A stretch of 35,754 nt of DNA from positions 1 through 35,754 of the forward strand of contig JEMX01000063.1 in assembly GCA_000585055.1 (NCBI GenBank), written 5' to 3'. Both the position numbers and the translations under genes were made by a program. Shown piece by piece: positions 24,541 through 32,066 of the stretch; the stretch's first letter is position 1, and every line of letters begins with the position of its first letter. Origin of the DNA: Candidatus Accumulibacter appositus. Lineage in GTDB: Bacteria > Pseudomonadota > Gammaproteobacteria > Burkholderiales > Rhodocyclaceae. The notes under the pieces were generated by a model. That model worked only from the letters and a program-made list of their open reading frames with translations. It searched no databases and had not been told where the DNA came from.

Positions 24541-25425
24541 TCAGGCGCTTCCCTGGCTGGCTTCGAACTGCTTCGCAGCATGAGCGCGCCCCGCCTGGAT
24601 GGCCTTGAGACCCCGGCTGAGGTCGCCCTCGTATCGCGTCTGCAAGGCATGCACCCAGCGCTCGAGTCCGAAAGCGACGCAGCCGGTGTACGCATACTGG
24701 CTGTCGTCAGTGCGGATGTTCCAGCGTTCCGCGAAGAAGTTGCGGTGCGAGTTTACCGACGACACCGCGACCCGCCCGTCGAACACGAACTCTTCCTTCA
24801 CCGGAAAGAGTTGCTGCATGCGCGTGCGTGCGCCGTCGGCCTGGAAAAACGGATCGCTTGCCACCTGGATCGACAATGGAAGGTCTGCGCCCTGTGCAAA
24901 GTGCCGGACCCACGCTTTGTGCCGAGCGAGAAACGCGCTGAGCGCGTCGCGGGTACCCAGCGCCACGATCTCCCGCATCCTGAACGCCCGCAGCCGCGCG
25001 AGCCCTTCGTAGTGCGTCTCGTTGCGAAAGCAGTTCTGAGCGGTCGTCACGCATGTGGTCGCCGCGAGCGTCTTGTCGCGGAAGTGCGCATAGATCGGAT
25101 AGCATGCGGCGGACGGCAGCATGAATTCGGCATCGGCGGTTGCGGAACTGGGCAGTACCTCGTTTCCGAGCCGGCCGCGTTGCGCAAGTTCGCCGGCAAC
25201 CGTCGCCGTCAGCGATGCAACGGCAAAGCCGAGGTGAGGAAAATTCCTGAAGTAGTCCATGCGATCGAGGATGGACACGCTGATTACCGGCGGAAAGGCC
25301 ATTTCAATGGCCTGATTGTTCCGGGCCCAGTGCAGCACCGCCTCGTCGAGCTCCCTGAGCACGCGAACCTGGATCTCTCCGAAGGTGGCGAGCCCGCCAG
25401 TCACTTCACAGGAATCACCGCACAC
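24541..25425 (-). CDS. Amino acid:[carrier protein] ligase (SerRS-like class II synthetase)
   Basis: A 294-residue class II aminoacyl-tRNA-synthetase homolog without the tRNA-binding domain. The family loads an amino acid on the 4'-phosphopantetheine arm of a small carrier protein instead of tRNA. The zinc ligands expected for the family are present: Cys108 (SAACYPIYAHF), Glu152 (AFRMREIVALG) and Cys249 (YTGCVAFG). Class II motif 2 is CFRNE (132-136) and motif 3 is GLER (253-256). Glycine and alanine are the known substrates of the family, but specificity cannot be read here. The GTG start stands six bases after the carrier protein's stop, with GAGGG before it. The immediate carrier-protein neighbour supports the call strongly. 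A standard SerRS would be much longer. Confidence 0.88.
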   Translation of the reverse strand: MCGDSCEVTGGLATFGEIQVRVLRELDEAVLHWARNNQAIEMAFPPVISVSILDRMDYFRNFPHLGFAVASLTATVAGELAQRGRLGNEVLPSSATADAEFMLPSAACYPIYAHFRDKTLAATTCVTTAQNCFRNETHYEGLARLRAFRMREIVALGTRDALSAFLARHKAWVRHFAQGADLPLSIQVASDPFFQADGARTRMQQLFPVKEEFVFDGRVAVSSVNSHRNFFAERWNIRTDDSQYAYTGCVAFGLERWVHALQTRYEGDLSRGLKAIQAGRAHAAKQFEASQGSA

Positions 25426-25431
25426 GCCGCG

Positions 25432-25671
25432 TCATCCCTCGAGAAAATGAGCCTGGATCGTGCGCAGGCTTCGGAATGTTTGGAGGTCGACGGTTTCGAG
25501 GTCGATGAGCCTCCCCGACACCTCCTCAAGAACGAACAGGAACTCCGCGAAATCGAGCGAATCGATGAGGCGCGTCTCGATAAGTTCGGTGTCGAGGTCG
25601 AAATCGGGAGTGAGCTTGTCGGGGTGTCGCGTCGCGATCCAGTCGCGCAGCGCGGACAGCGGTTCGATCAT
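25432..25671 (-). CDS. Acyl/aminoacyl carrier protein
   Basis: A 79-residue carrier protein. LIDSLDFAEFLFVLEE contains the DSL motif with Ser38, the site of 4'-phosphopantetheine attachment. The sequence is short and acidic, with no other domain. The ATG at 25671 gives the normal carrier-protein length. The open frame continues upstream to 25785, but that part is arginine-rich and unlike a carrier protein. It is the first gene of the operon and lies next to its cognate ligase gene. A phosphopantetheinyl transferase is not in the window and must come from elsewhere. Confidence 0.85.
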   Translation of the reverse strand: MIEPLSALRDWIATRHPDKLTPDFDLDTELIETRLIDSLDFAEFLFVLEEVSGRLIDLETVDLQTFRSLRTIQAHFLEG

Positions 25672-25903
25672 CCCGGCCGCCTGGATCGGGGCCCCGACGG
25701 ATGCCGTATCACGGCCGGGATGCCGGCGCGGCGACCGACGGCGAACCTGCGCTGACCGATTGTCAATAGTGGCATCAGAACGCATCCTTGCATTTCGCTG
25801 ATCGTGCGACCCGTCGATTCAATCTATTACGAGCCGGACGGTTTAGATCGAGGAAATCTGGCGACGACAACACTGTATCAACTTCCAACGAGGGGCGTCA
25901 ATC

Positions 25904-26032
25904 TCAGCCTTGTCCAGGCAGCCCTGAAGCATAACTCCCGGGATTCCCACGGCCTGTGATCGCGGCACGAAGCGCAATGCCCAGGGCGACAAGCTCCGCC
26001 AAAACGGCTATAACGGTCATGGCTTTCATCAT
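25904..26032 (-). CDS. Possible 42-residue single-span membrane microprotein
   Basis: The frame encodes M-M-K-A-M followed by a hydrophobic helix TVIAVLAELVALGIALRAAI and a short polar tail. It starts inside repeat copy 3, on the same strand as the repeat's CTAACGG edge, so the repeat would be its leader. There is no good ribosome site (GAGACG only). Copy 1 is followed by a similar M-K-V-M start, but that frame encodes no helix. It may be a coincidence. Confidence 0.25.
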   Translation of the reverse strand: MMKAMTVIAVLAELVALGIALRAAITGRGNPGSYASGLPGQG

Positions 26033-26063
26033 CTGGGTCGTCTCGACATGTCATGACCGTTAG
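26011..26063 (+). repeat. Dispersed repeat, copy 3, with terminal inverted repeat (right border of the island)
   Basis: This copy contains the blocks CTTTCAT, ATCTGGG, CGTCTCGACATG and TGTCATGACCGTTAG, shared with copies 1 and 2. It is bounded by a perfect 11-bp inverted repeat: TAACGGTCATG at 26011-26021 and CATGACCGTTA at 26052-26062. It stands in the same orientation as copy 2 and immediately before the ribosome site of the AsmA-family gene. Confidence 0.65.
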
Positions 26064-26078
26064 AAGGACCTTTCGACA

Positions 26079-29000
26079 ATGCAAATGACCGCAACCGCAA
26101 GCAGCAGGCGCCGCTGGCCCTCCTATGTCATGCTGGCACTGGTGGCGCTGCTTCTGGCCCTGCTCAGCGCTGCCGGCTGGTTCCTGCTCGACGACAATCG
26201 CGTCCGCGTGGCGCTCGAGAAGGGCGTCACTGCCCTGAGCGATCGCCCCTTCCACGTCGACGGAGATTTCGCGATCAGCCTCGGTCGTATCACGACTGTC
26301 CGCGGGTCCGACATCCGCTGGCTGAATCCGGCCTGGAGCAAGCAGCCGGAGATGCTCGCGGCCAGGAATCTGGCACTTTCCGTCGACCTCTGGAGCCTTG
26401 TTCGCGGCCCGATCGTGATCAGCAACGCGCAGGCGGATGACGCCACCTTGTTCTTGGAGTGGAGCAAGGAAGGGCAGTTTAACTGGGCAATGGGGAAGAG
26501 CAGCTCCGACGAGCGCTCGGGTCCGCTGCGCCTGGTTCTCGGTGAAACCGAGCTGCGCAATGTCCAGATCCGCGCCCGTCACCCCGGGATGACGGACGAG
26601 CTGGTGGTCGACCTCGTCCAGGCAAGGCAGCACCAGGATGCGGAAGACATGCTGCTGATCAGCGCCGACGCCGTGATCGATAAGCGCCCGATCAAGGCAC
26701 AGGGTCGCGTCGGTCCTTTCCGGGAGCTCATCGCCGGGGGGGCGATAGACTATCACTTCGATCTTCAAGCGCCGAACATCAGCCTGAAAGCAGGCGGTCA
26801 CTTCGATCGCCGGAATGCTCCGGGAGCACCGCGCATGGATGTCGATCTCTCTGCGGCCGACGCAGCGGACGTCTTGCGTGCACTGGCGCTTCCCGAACTG
26901 ACCACCGGCAGCATCGCCTTGCACGCCGGGCTGACGCCAGTCGGAGAGCATCTGGACGCTACGCTGAAGGGCGATTTCGGCGCCTTCAGGGTGGACGGCA
27001 GTTTGACCACCAAGAGCCTTTCGTCGCTTGACGATTTCTCCCTGCAGTTGCTCTCGGACGGCCCCGGTGTGGCTGCCTTCGCCAAGCTCCTGGGCGTCGA
27101 CGGTCTGCCGGACGAACCGTACTCCTTGCAGGTCGATGCCAGTCGAAGTGGCAAGGAGCTGCAGGTCAGGCAGTTCTCGTACCGCAGCGACGGTCTGCGG
27201 ATCGAGGCATCAGGGGCGGCGCACAGTTTGCCGGAGCTCGTGGACCTCGATCTCGATATCGACGCCAAGGTGGCCACGCTGCAGAGATTCGGCAAGCTGT
27301 TCTCGCTGCCGTCCTTGCCGAAACTGCCATTGGGTATCAAAGCCCGCATGAAACGCAAGGGTGCTGGCGACAGCGACGTGTTGCAGGCTGACTTCACCCT
27401 TGGCAATGTCGCCGGCGAGGTATCCGGCAAGCTGAGCGAGAAGAAGGATCTGGCCGGTTCCACTTTCAGCTATCGTGCCAGCTCTCCGGATCTGCGTGAA
27501 CTGGCGCGCGCACGCGGTATCCGAGTGTCAGATCAAGGCCCGTTTCCCGGAAGAGTGGAAGGCGAGTTGGTTCTGCTTTCTGAGCGTCTGCGTATGGCCA
27601 GGCTTGCTGCGAATATCGCCGACAATCATTTGTCCGCCAGCGGCGAGGTCGACTTTCGACCGACCGACACGCGCCTTCAACTGCAGCCTCAACTCAGCGG
27701 AACGGATCTGTACAGCTTGGCGCGCTTGTTTCTGGACGAGGAAAAAGCCGCCTATTTCCCCGTTGGACCCTATCAGCTGGGCGGCAAGCTGAGGCTTCAA
27801 GGCTCTCGGCTACAGTTCACCAGCAAGGACGCGCAAGCGGGAAACAGCGTCTTTGCCTTCGATGGTTCGCTTGATTTTGGGAAAAGAACACCAAGTGTGG
27901 ACGCCAGGGTCAGCGCTCAGGGTGGCAACCTCGCCGCGCTGCTTACACCGCAGATTCTGCGTGGCGTCCCGGCGGCGCCGTTTTCGCTGAGCACCCGCCT
28001 GAAAATGTCCGAGCAGGGAATGGTTCTGAACGATCTGGAGTTCTCTCTCGCAGATAGCAGCTTGAGCGGGCGGCTGTTTACGGGCTGGCCTAGCGCGCCG
28101 GAACGGATCGGCTTTGATGTGATCGCCACGGGCAGCAATCTGCGCGCCTCCCTGCCGGAGATTCCTGGCTACCTTCCGCCGCCCGTCGCTTTTCGCGTCG
28201 AAGCCGAGGGCAAGGCTGATCCCGACAGCATTGATATCGAACGACTCGATGGCACGTTCGCGGATGCCAGCATCACGCTCGCTGGCAAGCTGGCGCTCAA
28301 GCCGGCCTTCTCGGCGGATGCCGTCCGCTTGTCAGCGAAGGGACCAAGGCTGTCGGAGCTCGGTAGCCTGCACGCGTGGCCACTTGTTGATCTGCCATTC
28401 TCGATAAGTGGCACGATGACCGGCAGCACGAATAGCGTGCGCATGGACGATTTCCAGGCCACCCTTGGCAAAAGCGACCTCAAGGGAAGCATGCGTATCA
28501 CTACGGTGAACAGGCCACGCATCGATCTTGACGTGCGCTCCGATTATTTGGCCCTCCAGCTCGTCCCGGAGTCTCCGCAAGCGTCGGCGACGACAGCTGG
28601 CGATGAGGCGACCGGAGGCAGGAGCGCGCAGTCGGACAACAAGAGTGGCAAGCTGTTTTCGGACAAGCCGCTGCCTTTTCACGTGCTGCGTACCTTCGAC
28701 GGCAAACTGCTGGCATCCCTTGCCAAGGTGGAAGGACGACACCAGCAGCTAATTGATGTTCACGCCGCCGCTACTCTGCAAGACGGCTTGCTGGTGGTCA
28801 AGCAACTACAGGGCCAGGGGCGACAGGGCAAAGTGACTGCCAACTTCACGCTCGATGTCAGGGCTAAGCAGCCGGTCGTCAAGGGGCAGCTCAAGGCGAG
28901 TGACGTGATCTTCTTTGTTCGCGGGATGGCCAAAGAGGACGAAGCCAAGCTTCCCCACCACACTTTAGAAAGCGAGTTTTCGGCGAACGGGAACAGCACC

Positions 29001-29552
29001 AGTGCCCTGGCCGCCGGCCTCGACGGCCATTTCTGGCTGCGTAGCTCGCCCGGGCAATTCCGCTCCCTGGATCTGGATGTGCTGTTCGGCGACTTCGCCT
29101 TCCAGTTGTTCAGTACGCTCAATCCCTTTGCCAAGAAGAACACCTACTCGATCCTGAACTGCGGCGGTGTCTATCTCAAGGCCAGCAAGGGGCGCGTCGA
29201 GACCGCGCCAGCGGTGGTGTTGCAGACGGACCGGCTTTCAGTGGTGTCGCGAGGTAATATCGATCTGCGCTCGGAGAAGCTCGACTTCGGCTTCAATATC
29301 GTCCCACTGCAAGGGGTCGGGTTCAGCGCCGGCGACCTGATCAAGCCTTTCATCAAGCTCGGTGGCACTTTGGCAGCCCCGGCGCTGGATCTCAATGTCG
29401 CCAACGCCGCGGTTGAAGGAGGCGTTGCGGTCGCCACTTTCGGGGCGTCGCTTCTCGCCGGCAGTCTCTGGGATCGCTGGATCAGTTCGCCTGGGGCCTG
29501 CGAGAAGATCGCAGACGAGGCACGCAAGCTCCGCCTTTCGCAAAGCCCGTAG
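26079..29552 (+). CDS. AsmA-family large envelope bridge-like protein
   Basis: An 1157-residue protein with one N-terminal membrane helix (about 15-37) and a long periplasmic beta-repeat body. It has the AsmA N-terminal part (VRVALEKGVTALSDRPF...GDFAISLG, and GNLAL-like SVDLWSLVRGPIVI) and an AsmA_2-type C-terminal domain (NCGGVYLKASKGRVETAP, VVSRGNIDLRSEKLDFGF, LGGTLAAPALDLN). AsmA-superfamily proteins form hydrophobic grooves that move lipid between membranes or affect outer-membrane assembly. AAGGA lies about ten bases before the ATG. It is a second AsmA-type protein in the window after YdbH, and the DUF3750 gene follows. Its precise subfamily was not determined. Confidence 0.85.
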   Translation: MQMTATASSRRRWPSYVMLALVALLLALLSAAGWFLLDDNRVRVALEKGVTALSDRPFHVDGDFAISLGRITTVRGSDIRWLNPAWSKQPEMLAARNLALSVDLWSLVRGPIVISNAQADDATLFLEWSKEGQFNWAMGKSSSDERSGPLRLVLGETELRNVQIRARHPGMTDELVVDLVQARQHQDAEDMLLISADAVIDKRPIKAQGRVGPFRELIAGGAIDYHFDLQAPNISLKAGGHFDRRNAPGAPRMDVDLSAADAADVLRALALPELTTGSIALHAGLTPVGEHLDATLKGDFGAFRVDGSLTTKSLSSLDDFSLQLLSDGPGVAAFAKLLGVDGLPDEPYSLQVDASRSGKELQVRQFSYRSDGLRIEASGAAHSLPELVDLDLDIDAKVATLQRFGKLFSLPSLPKLPLGIKARMKRKGAGDSDVLQADFTLGNVAGEVSGKLSEKKDLAGSTFSYRASSPDLRELARARGIRVSDQGPFPGRVEGELVLLSERLRMARLAANIADNHLSASGEVDFRPTDTRLQLQPQLSGTDLYSLARLFLDEEKAAYFPVGPYQLGGKLRLQGSRLQFTSKDAQAGNSVFAFDGSLDFGKRTPSVDARVSAQGGNLAALLTPQILRGVPAAPFSLSTRLKMSEQGMVLNDLEFSLADSSLSGRLFTGWPSAPERIGFDVIATGSNLRASLPEIPGYLPPPVAFRVEAEGKADPDSIDIERLDGTFADASITLAGKLALKPAFSADAVRLSAKGPRLSELGSLHAWPLVDLPFSISGTMTGSTNSVRMDDFQATLGKSDLKGSMRITTVNRPRIDLDVRSDYLALQLVPESPQASATTAGDEATGGRSAQSDNKSGKLFSDKPLPFHVLRTFDGKLLASLAKVEGRHQQLIDVHAAATLQDGLLVVKQLQGQGRQGKVTANFTLDVRAKQPVVKGQLKASDVIFFVRGMAKEDEAKLPHHTLESEFSANGNSTSALAAGLDGHFWLRSSPGQFRSLDLDVLFGDFAFQLFSTLNPFAKKNTYSILNCGGVYLKASKGRVETAPAVVLQTDRLSVVSRGNIDLRSEKLDFGFNIVPLQGVGFSAGDLIKPFIKLGGTLAAPALDLNVANAAVEGGVAVATFGASLLAGSLWDRWISSPGACEKIADEARKLRLSQSP

Positions 29553-29734
29553 GATGCGCTCGGGTGGTTAGCGAAGAGAAGGATGGTATGTTCTGTCACC
29601 GCCCTGCTCAAGTCAGCGCACAGTGAGGGGTGGGCGGGTCGGCGTCTTCGAGGTCGCGAACTTGGCGGCCGCGAACCAACAGCAACTGGCATGTACCAAT
29701 GGCCTGCGTACCTGTCCTCAAGAGGTTGTTGCAG

Positions 29735-30511
29735 ATGAAAATCACGAGATCCTGGCCCTTACGTCTGGCCTTGGCTTTGCTGCTGCTGCTCGTCATTCCG
29801 GTCGGCGTGGCGCTGAGCAGGCATTTGGGTGACGACACCCGGCCAGGTGACTGGCGTAGCGCCAGACACGATAGCAGCGGGCAGGCTCCCGACCCAAGAA
29901 GCACGCCGGAGGCGCTGATCCAGGTCTATGCGGCGCGCGCCTTCGGTTGGCGGGGCGTTTTCGGAGTGCACACCTGGATCGCCACCAAGGGAAGCGATGC
30001 CGACCGCTACACCCGTCTGGAAGTGGTCGGCTGGGGCGTGCGCCGGGGTATGGATGCGGTGCGGATACACGACGGCGAAGCTGACGGCTATTGGTACGGC
30101 AGCGAGCCGACACTGATTCGCCAGCTCCGTGGCGGCGCCGAGGTAGACGCGCTGATTGCGCGCCTGCACACGGCGGCGCGTGCTTATCCGCATAATCACG
30201 AGTATCGGGTGTGGCCGGGTCCGAACAGCAACACCTTCATCGCCTACCTGGGCCGGGCAGTGCCTGAACTGCATCTCGATCTGCCGCCGACGGCAATCGG
30301 CAAGGACTACCTGCCTGAAGGGGGCCTTGTTGCCAGGGCGCCAAGCGGCGGCGGCTTGCAGTTTTCGCTGGCTGGCCTGCTCGGTGCGACCATCGCCGCC
30401 GAGGAGGGGTTTGAGGTGAATCTGCTTGGCCTATCGCTGGGAATCGATGTCTCGCCGCCAGCGTTAAAGCTACCCGGGCTTGGCCGAGTGGGCATGCCGG
30501 AGGTCGATTAG
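29735..30511 (+). CDS. DUF3750-family protein
   Basis: A 258-residue exported or membrane-anchored protein. An N-terminal hydrophobic helix (about 7-27, LRLALALLLLLVIPVGVAL) follows two basic residues. The conserved core has VYAARAFGWRGVFGVHTWIATK, YTRLEVVGWGVRRG, then AYPHNHEYRVWPGPNSNTFIAY, which matches DUF3750. The repeated His, Asn and Trp residues suggest a catalytic or binding pocket, but no function is known. AGAGG lies nine bases before the ATG at 29735; a longer upstream frame from 29630 lacks support. It stands 182 bases after the AsmA-family gene and on the same strand. Confidence 0.8.
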   Translation: MKITRSWPLRLALALLLLLVIPVGVALSRHLGDDTRPGDWRSARHDSSGQAPDPRSTPEALIQVYAARAFGWRGVFGVHTWIATKGSDADRYTRLEVVGWGVRRGMDAVRIHDGEADGYWYGSEPTLIRQLRGGAEVDALIARLHTAARAYPHNHEYRVWPGPNSNTFIAYLGRAVPELHLDLPPTAIGKDYLPEGGLVARAPSGGGLQFSLAGLLGATIAAEEGFEVNLLGLSLGIDVSPPALKLPGLGRVGMPEVD

Positions 30512-30676
30512 CTGCTCTTCAGGCCGGACGGGCTTGAGCGCGGGCGCTGTCGTCGGTCATGGCCGGTGGCCGTGCGCCGCCGCACGAAGCGCTTGACCGG
30601 CAACAGGCTGCTTGAAACGAGCTTGCTGTTCCTGTGTCGAGCTTGGCAAGGTTCACCGAGGTTGATCAACATCCCG
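30512..30676. other. Short intergenic region with GC-rich hairpins
   Basis: Two perfect hairpins are visible: AGCGC/GCGCT at 30537-30548 and CGTGCG/CGCACG at 30571-30586. Neither is followed by a T-run. They may form the 3' end of the DUF3750 transcript or separate it from the polysaccharide locus. Confidence 0.35.
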
Positions 30677-31240
30677 ATGGAAAAGCGTTCATTCGATTTA
30701 TTGCTGGCTATTGTGGCTGCGCTGCTTCTGGCGCTGCCGATCGTCGTCATCGCCCTGCTCGTGCGTCTGACTTCGTCCGGTCCGGCGCTCTATTGGTCTG
30801 ACCGGGTTGGCAAGGGAAACCGCGTCTTCCGGATGCCCAAGTTCCGCAGCATGCGCGTGGGAACGCCCGTCGTGGCGACTCACCTGCTGCAGGATCCGCA
30901 AGCCTACCTGACGCCCATCGGCTCCTTTCTTCGCAAGAGCAGTCTGGATGAGCTGCCGCAACTCTGGAACATCCTGAAAGGCGAGATGAGCTTCGTCGGC
31001 CCGCGTCCTGCGCTGTTCAACCAGGAGGAGCTGATTTCCTTGCGCACGAAGTACGAGGTGCACGGGTTGCTGCCAGGGCTGACCGGCTGGGCACAGGTCA
31101 ATGGGCGCGATGAATTGCCGATTCCGGAAAAGGTCAGGCGGGATGTCGAATACCTGCGTCGCCAGTCGCTTGGGTTTGATCTGTATATCCTGTGGCTGAC
31201 CTTCGTGAAGGTCGTGCGGCGCGACGGCGTGTCGCATTGA
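30677..31240 (+). CDS. Initiating sugar transferase, PglC-like (monotopic phosphoglycosyl transferase)
   Basis: A 187-residue small phosphoglycosyl transferase, which attaches the first sugar phosphate from a UDP-sugar to undecaprenyl phosphate and starts glycan assembly. The N-terminal reentrant helix ([26 protein letters not shown]) is followed by KFRSMR (a basic-Arg motif), [22 protein letters not shown] and [16 protein letters not shown]. The Asp-Glu dyad of LDELPQLWN is the catalytic centre. The size fits the PglC group, lacking the four extra helices of WbaP. ATG 30677 was chosen since [10 protein letters not shown] is the usual opening; no good ribosome site is visible. It is the first gene of the polysaccharide locus. 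Confidence 0.88.
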   Translation: MEKRSFDLLLAIVAALLLALPIVVIALLVRLTSSGPALYWSDRVGKGNRVFRMPKFRSMRVGTPVVATHLLQDPQAYLTPIGSFLRKSSLDELPQLWNILKGEMSFVGPRPALFNQEELISLRTKYEVHGLLPGLTGWAQVNGRDELPIPEKVRRDVEYLRRQSLGFDLYILWLTFVKVVRRDGVSH

Positions 31241-31537
31241 CAACGCCTGGCGGCGAGAATATGGGTTCTGGGTGTTGCCAATCGCCAGAACCGTCGACTT
31301 TTTTCCGGATGCATGTCTCGATGCCATCGGAAGCCGGCGCTCCGCTCTTGGCCTGCGTTGCGGACTGCAGCCGCCTCTCGCCTCACCCATCGCGCGCCCA
31401 GCGCTGCCAGCGTACGCTAGCGTCCCGAAAATCGGTCGGCGAGGATTTCAATCCCGACATTCGCGACAAGGCCTTTTTCGAGCGCTCAGCCGAGGAAAAT
31501 GGGATAATGCGGCCTTTTCGTTGCGGGATCGCTGACG
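31241..31537. other. Intergenic stretch before the rfb remnants
   Basis: No gene is supported. A GATAAT hexamer at about 31503-31508 lies 30 bases before the old rfbB start and may be its former -10 box; the -35 region is unclear. Confidence 0.35.
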
Positions 31538-31672
31538 ATGAGTCTCGGTACAGGCACAGTCGGCTGCATCGGCAGTTATTTTGTTCTCGACTGGCTGGCA
31601 CATACCGATGGACCCATCTTCAACCTCGTCGCACTACGGGGCGAACGAAAGCTACGGGCCAATGGCAAGTGC
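31538..31672 (+). pseudogene. rfbB: rfbB remnant (dTDP-glucose 4,6-dehydratase N-terminus)
   Basis: The ATG at 31538 opens a frame whose first 21 codons align without gaps to the N-terminus of RfbB: TGTVGCIGSYFVLDWLAHTD retains the GxxGxxG nucleotide-binding loop, and NLVALRGERKLRANG corresponds to the usual NLDKLTYAGNLENL. Only about 45 codons remain. The sequence then runs into an rfbD-like fragment, so about 300 codons of rfbB are gone. Assigned from the alignment recalled for the family. Confidence 0.6.
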
Positions 31673-31910
31673 TTTGGCGAGCCGCTCACCGGCGTAAGGC
31701 GAGAACTCCGCTGGGAAATGCCGCGTAGCCTCGTGCCCCAGGGCAGCTGGGTGGCGAGGGACGCCACTCGCGGAAGCGTGGACCGCGACTTCGGAAATCG
31801 GGAAGGTTTCGCGCAAATTGTTCGCCACGCCGCGCCGGAAATTGGCGCCAATTCCGCACACAGCCTGCTGCCGACACCGTCGAGAACAGGCGCGACTCGA
31901 TCCGCGGCCT
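31673..31910 (+). pseudogene. rfbD: rfbD remnant (dTDP-4-dehydrorhamnose reductase N-terminus)
   Basis: In the same frame as the rfbB remnant, RELRWEMPRSLVPQG, then DRDFGNREGFAQIVRHAAPEIGANSA, resembles the N-terminal part of RfbD (WELRRSLAPLG...FAN.EGL..TVR...PDVIVNAAA). The frame shifts just after, where TQPAADTVENRRDS in another frame resembles TAVDKAESE. The glycine-rich loop before it is lost. The rest of the gene up to rfbA is not recognisable. The identity is less certain than that of rfbB. Confidence 0.45.
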
Positions 31911-32066
31911 GCCCAAGGGCGCCTTCTCTTTGCCCGCCGCTCGGCCAAGCTGCTCCCGCTGGGGCCCCCGCGAACTGCGACACGCCATTTTCATTCAGGC
32001 TGAACCTGCGCCGCTGGCAAGGCGGCGTCGTCCGCATGCCAACTGAAATTCTGGAGGAAGAACCTC
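31911..32066. other. Leader of rfbA after the rfbD remnant
   Basis: No coding sequence is recognised. It ends in TCTGGAGGAAGAACC, a strong ribosome site for rfbA. This is likely decayed rfbD sequence or junction material. Confidence 0.4.

Larger units (their letters stand above)
25672..26078. other. Promoter-containing gap at the right border of the island
   Basis: This 407-base region separates the divergent operon and the AsmA-family gene. It contains repeat copy 3 (26011-26063) and a doubtful 42-codon frame on the minus strand (25904-26032). Promoters for both directions are expected here, but no good pair of hexamers was recognised. Confidence 0.45.

Noticed and set aside
24541..25425. 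Truncated seryl-tRNA synthetase pseudogene
   Set aside because: The gene is intact, keeps the family's zinc ligands and has a carrier protein next to it, which fits an amino acid:[carrier protein] ligase, not a broken SerRS.
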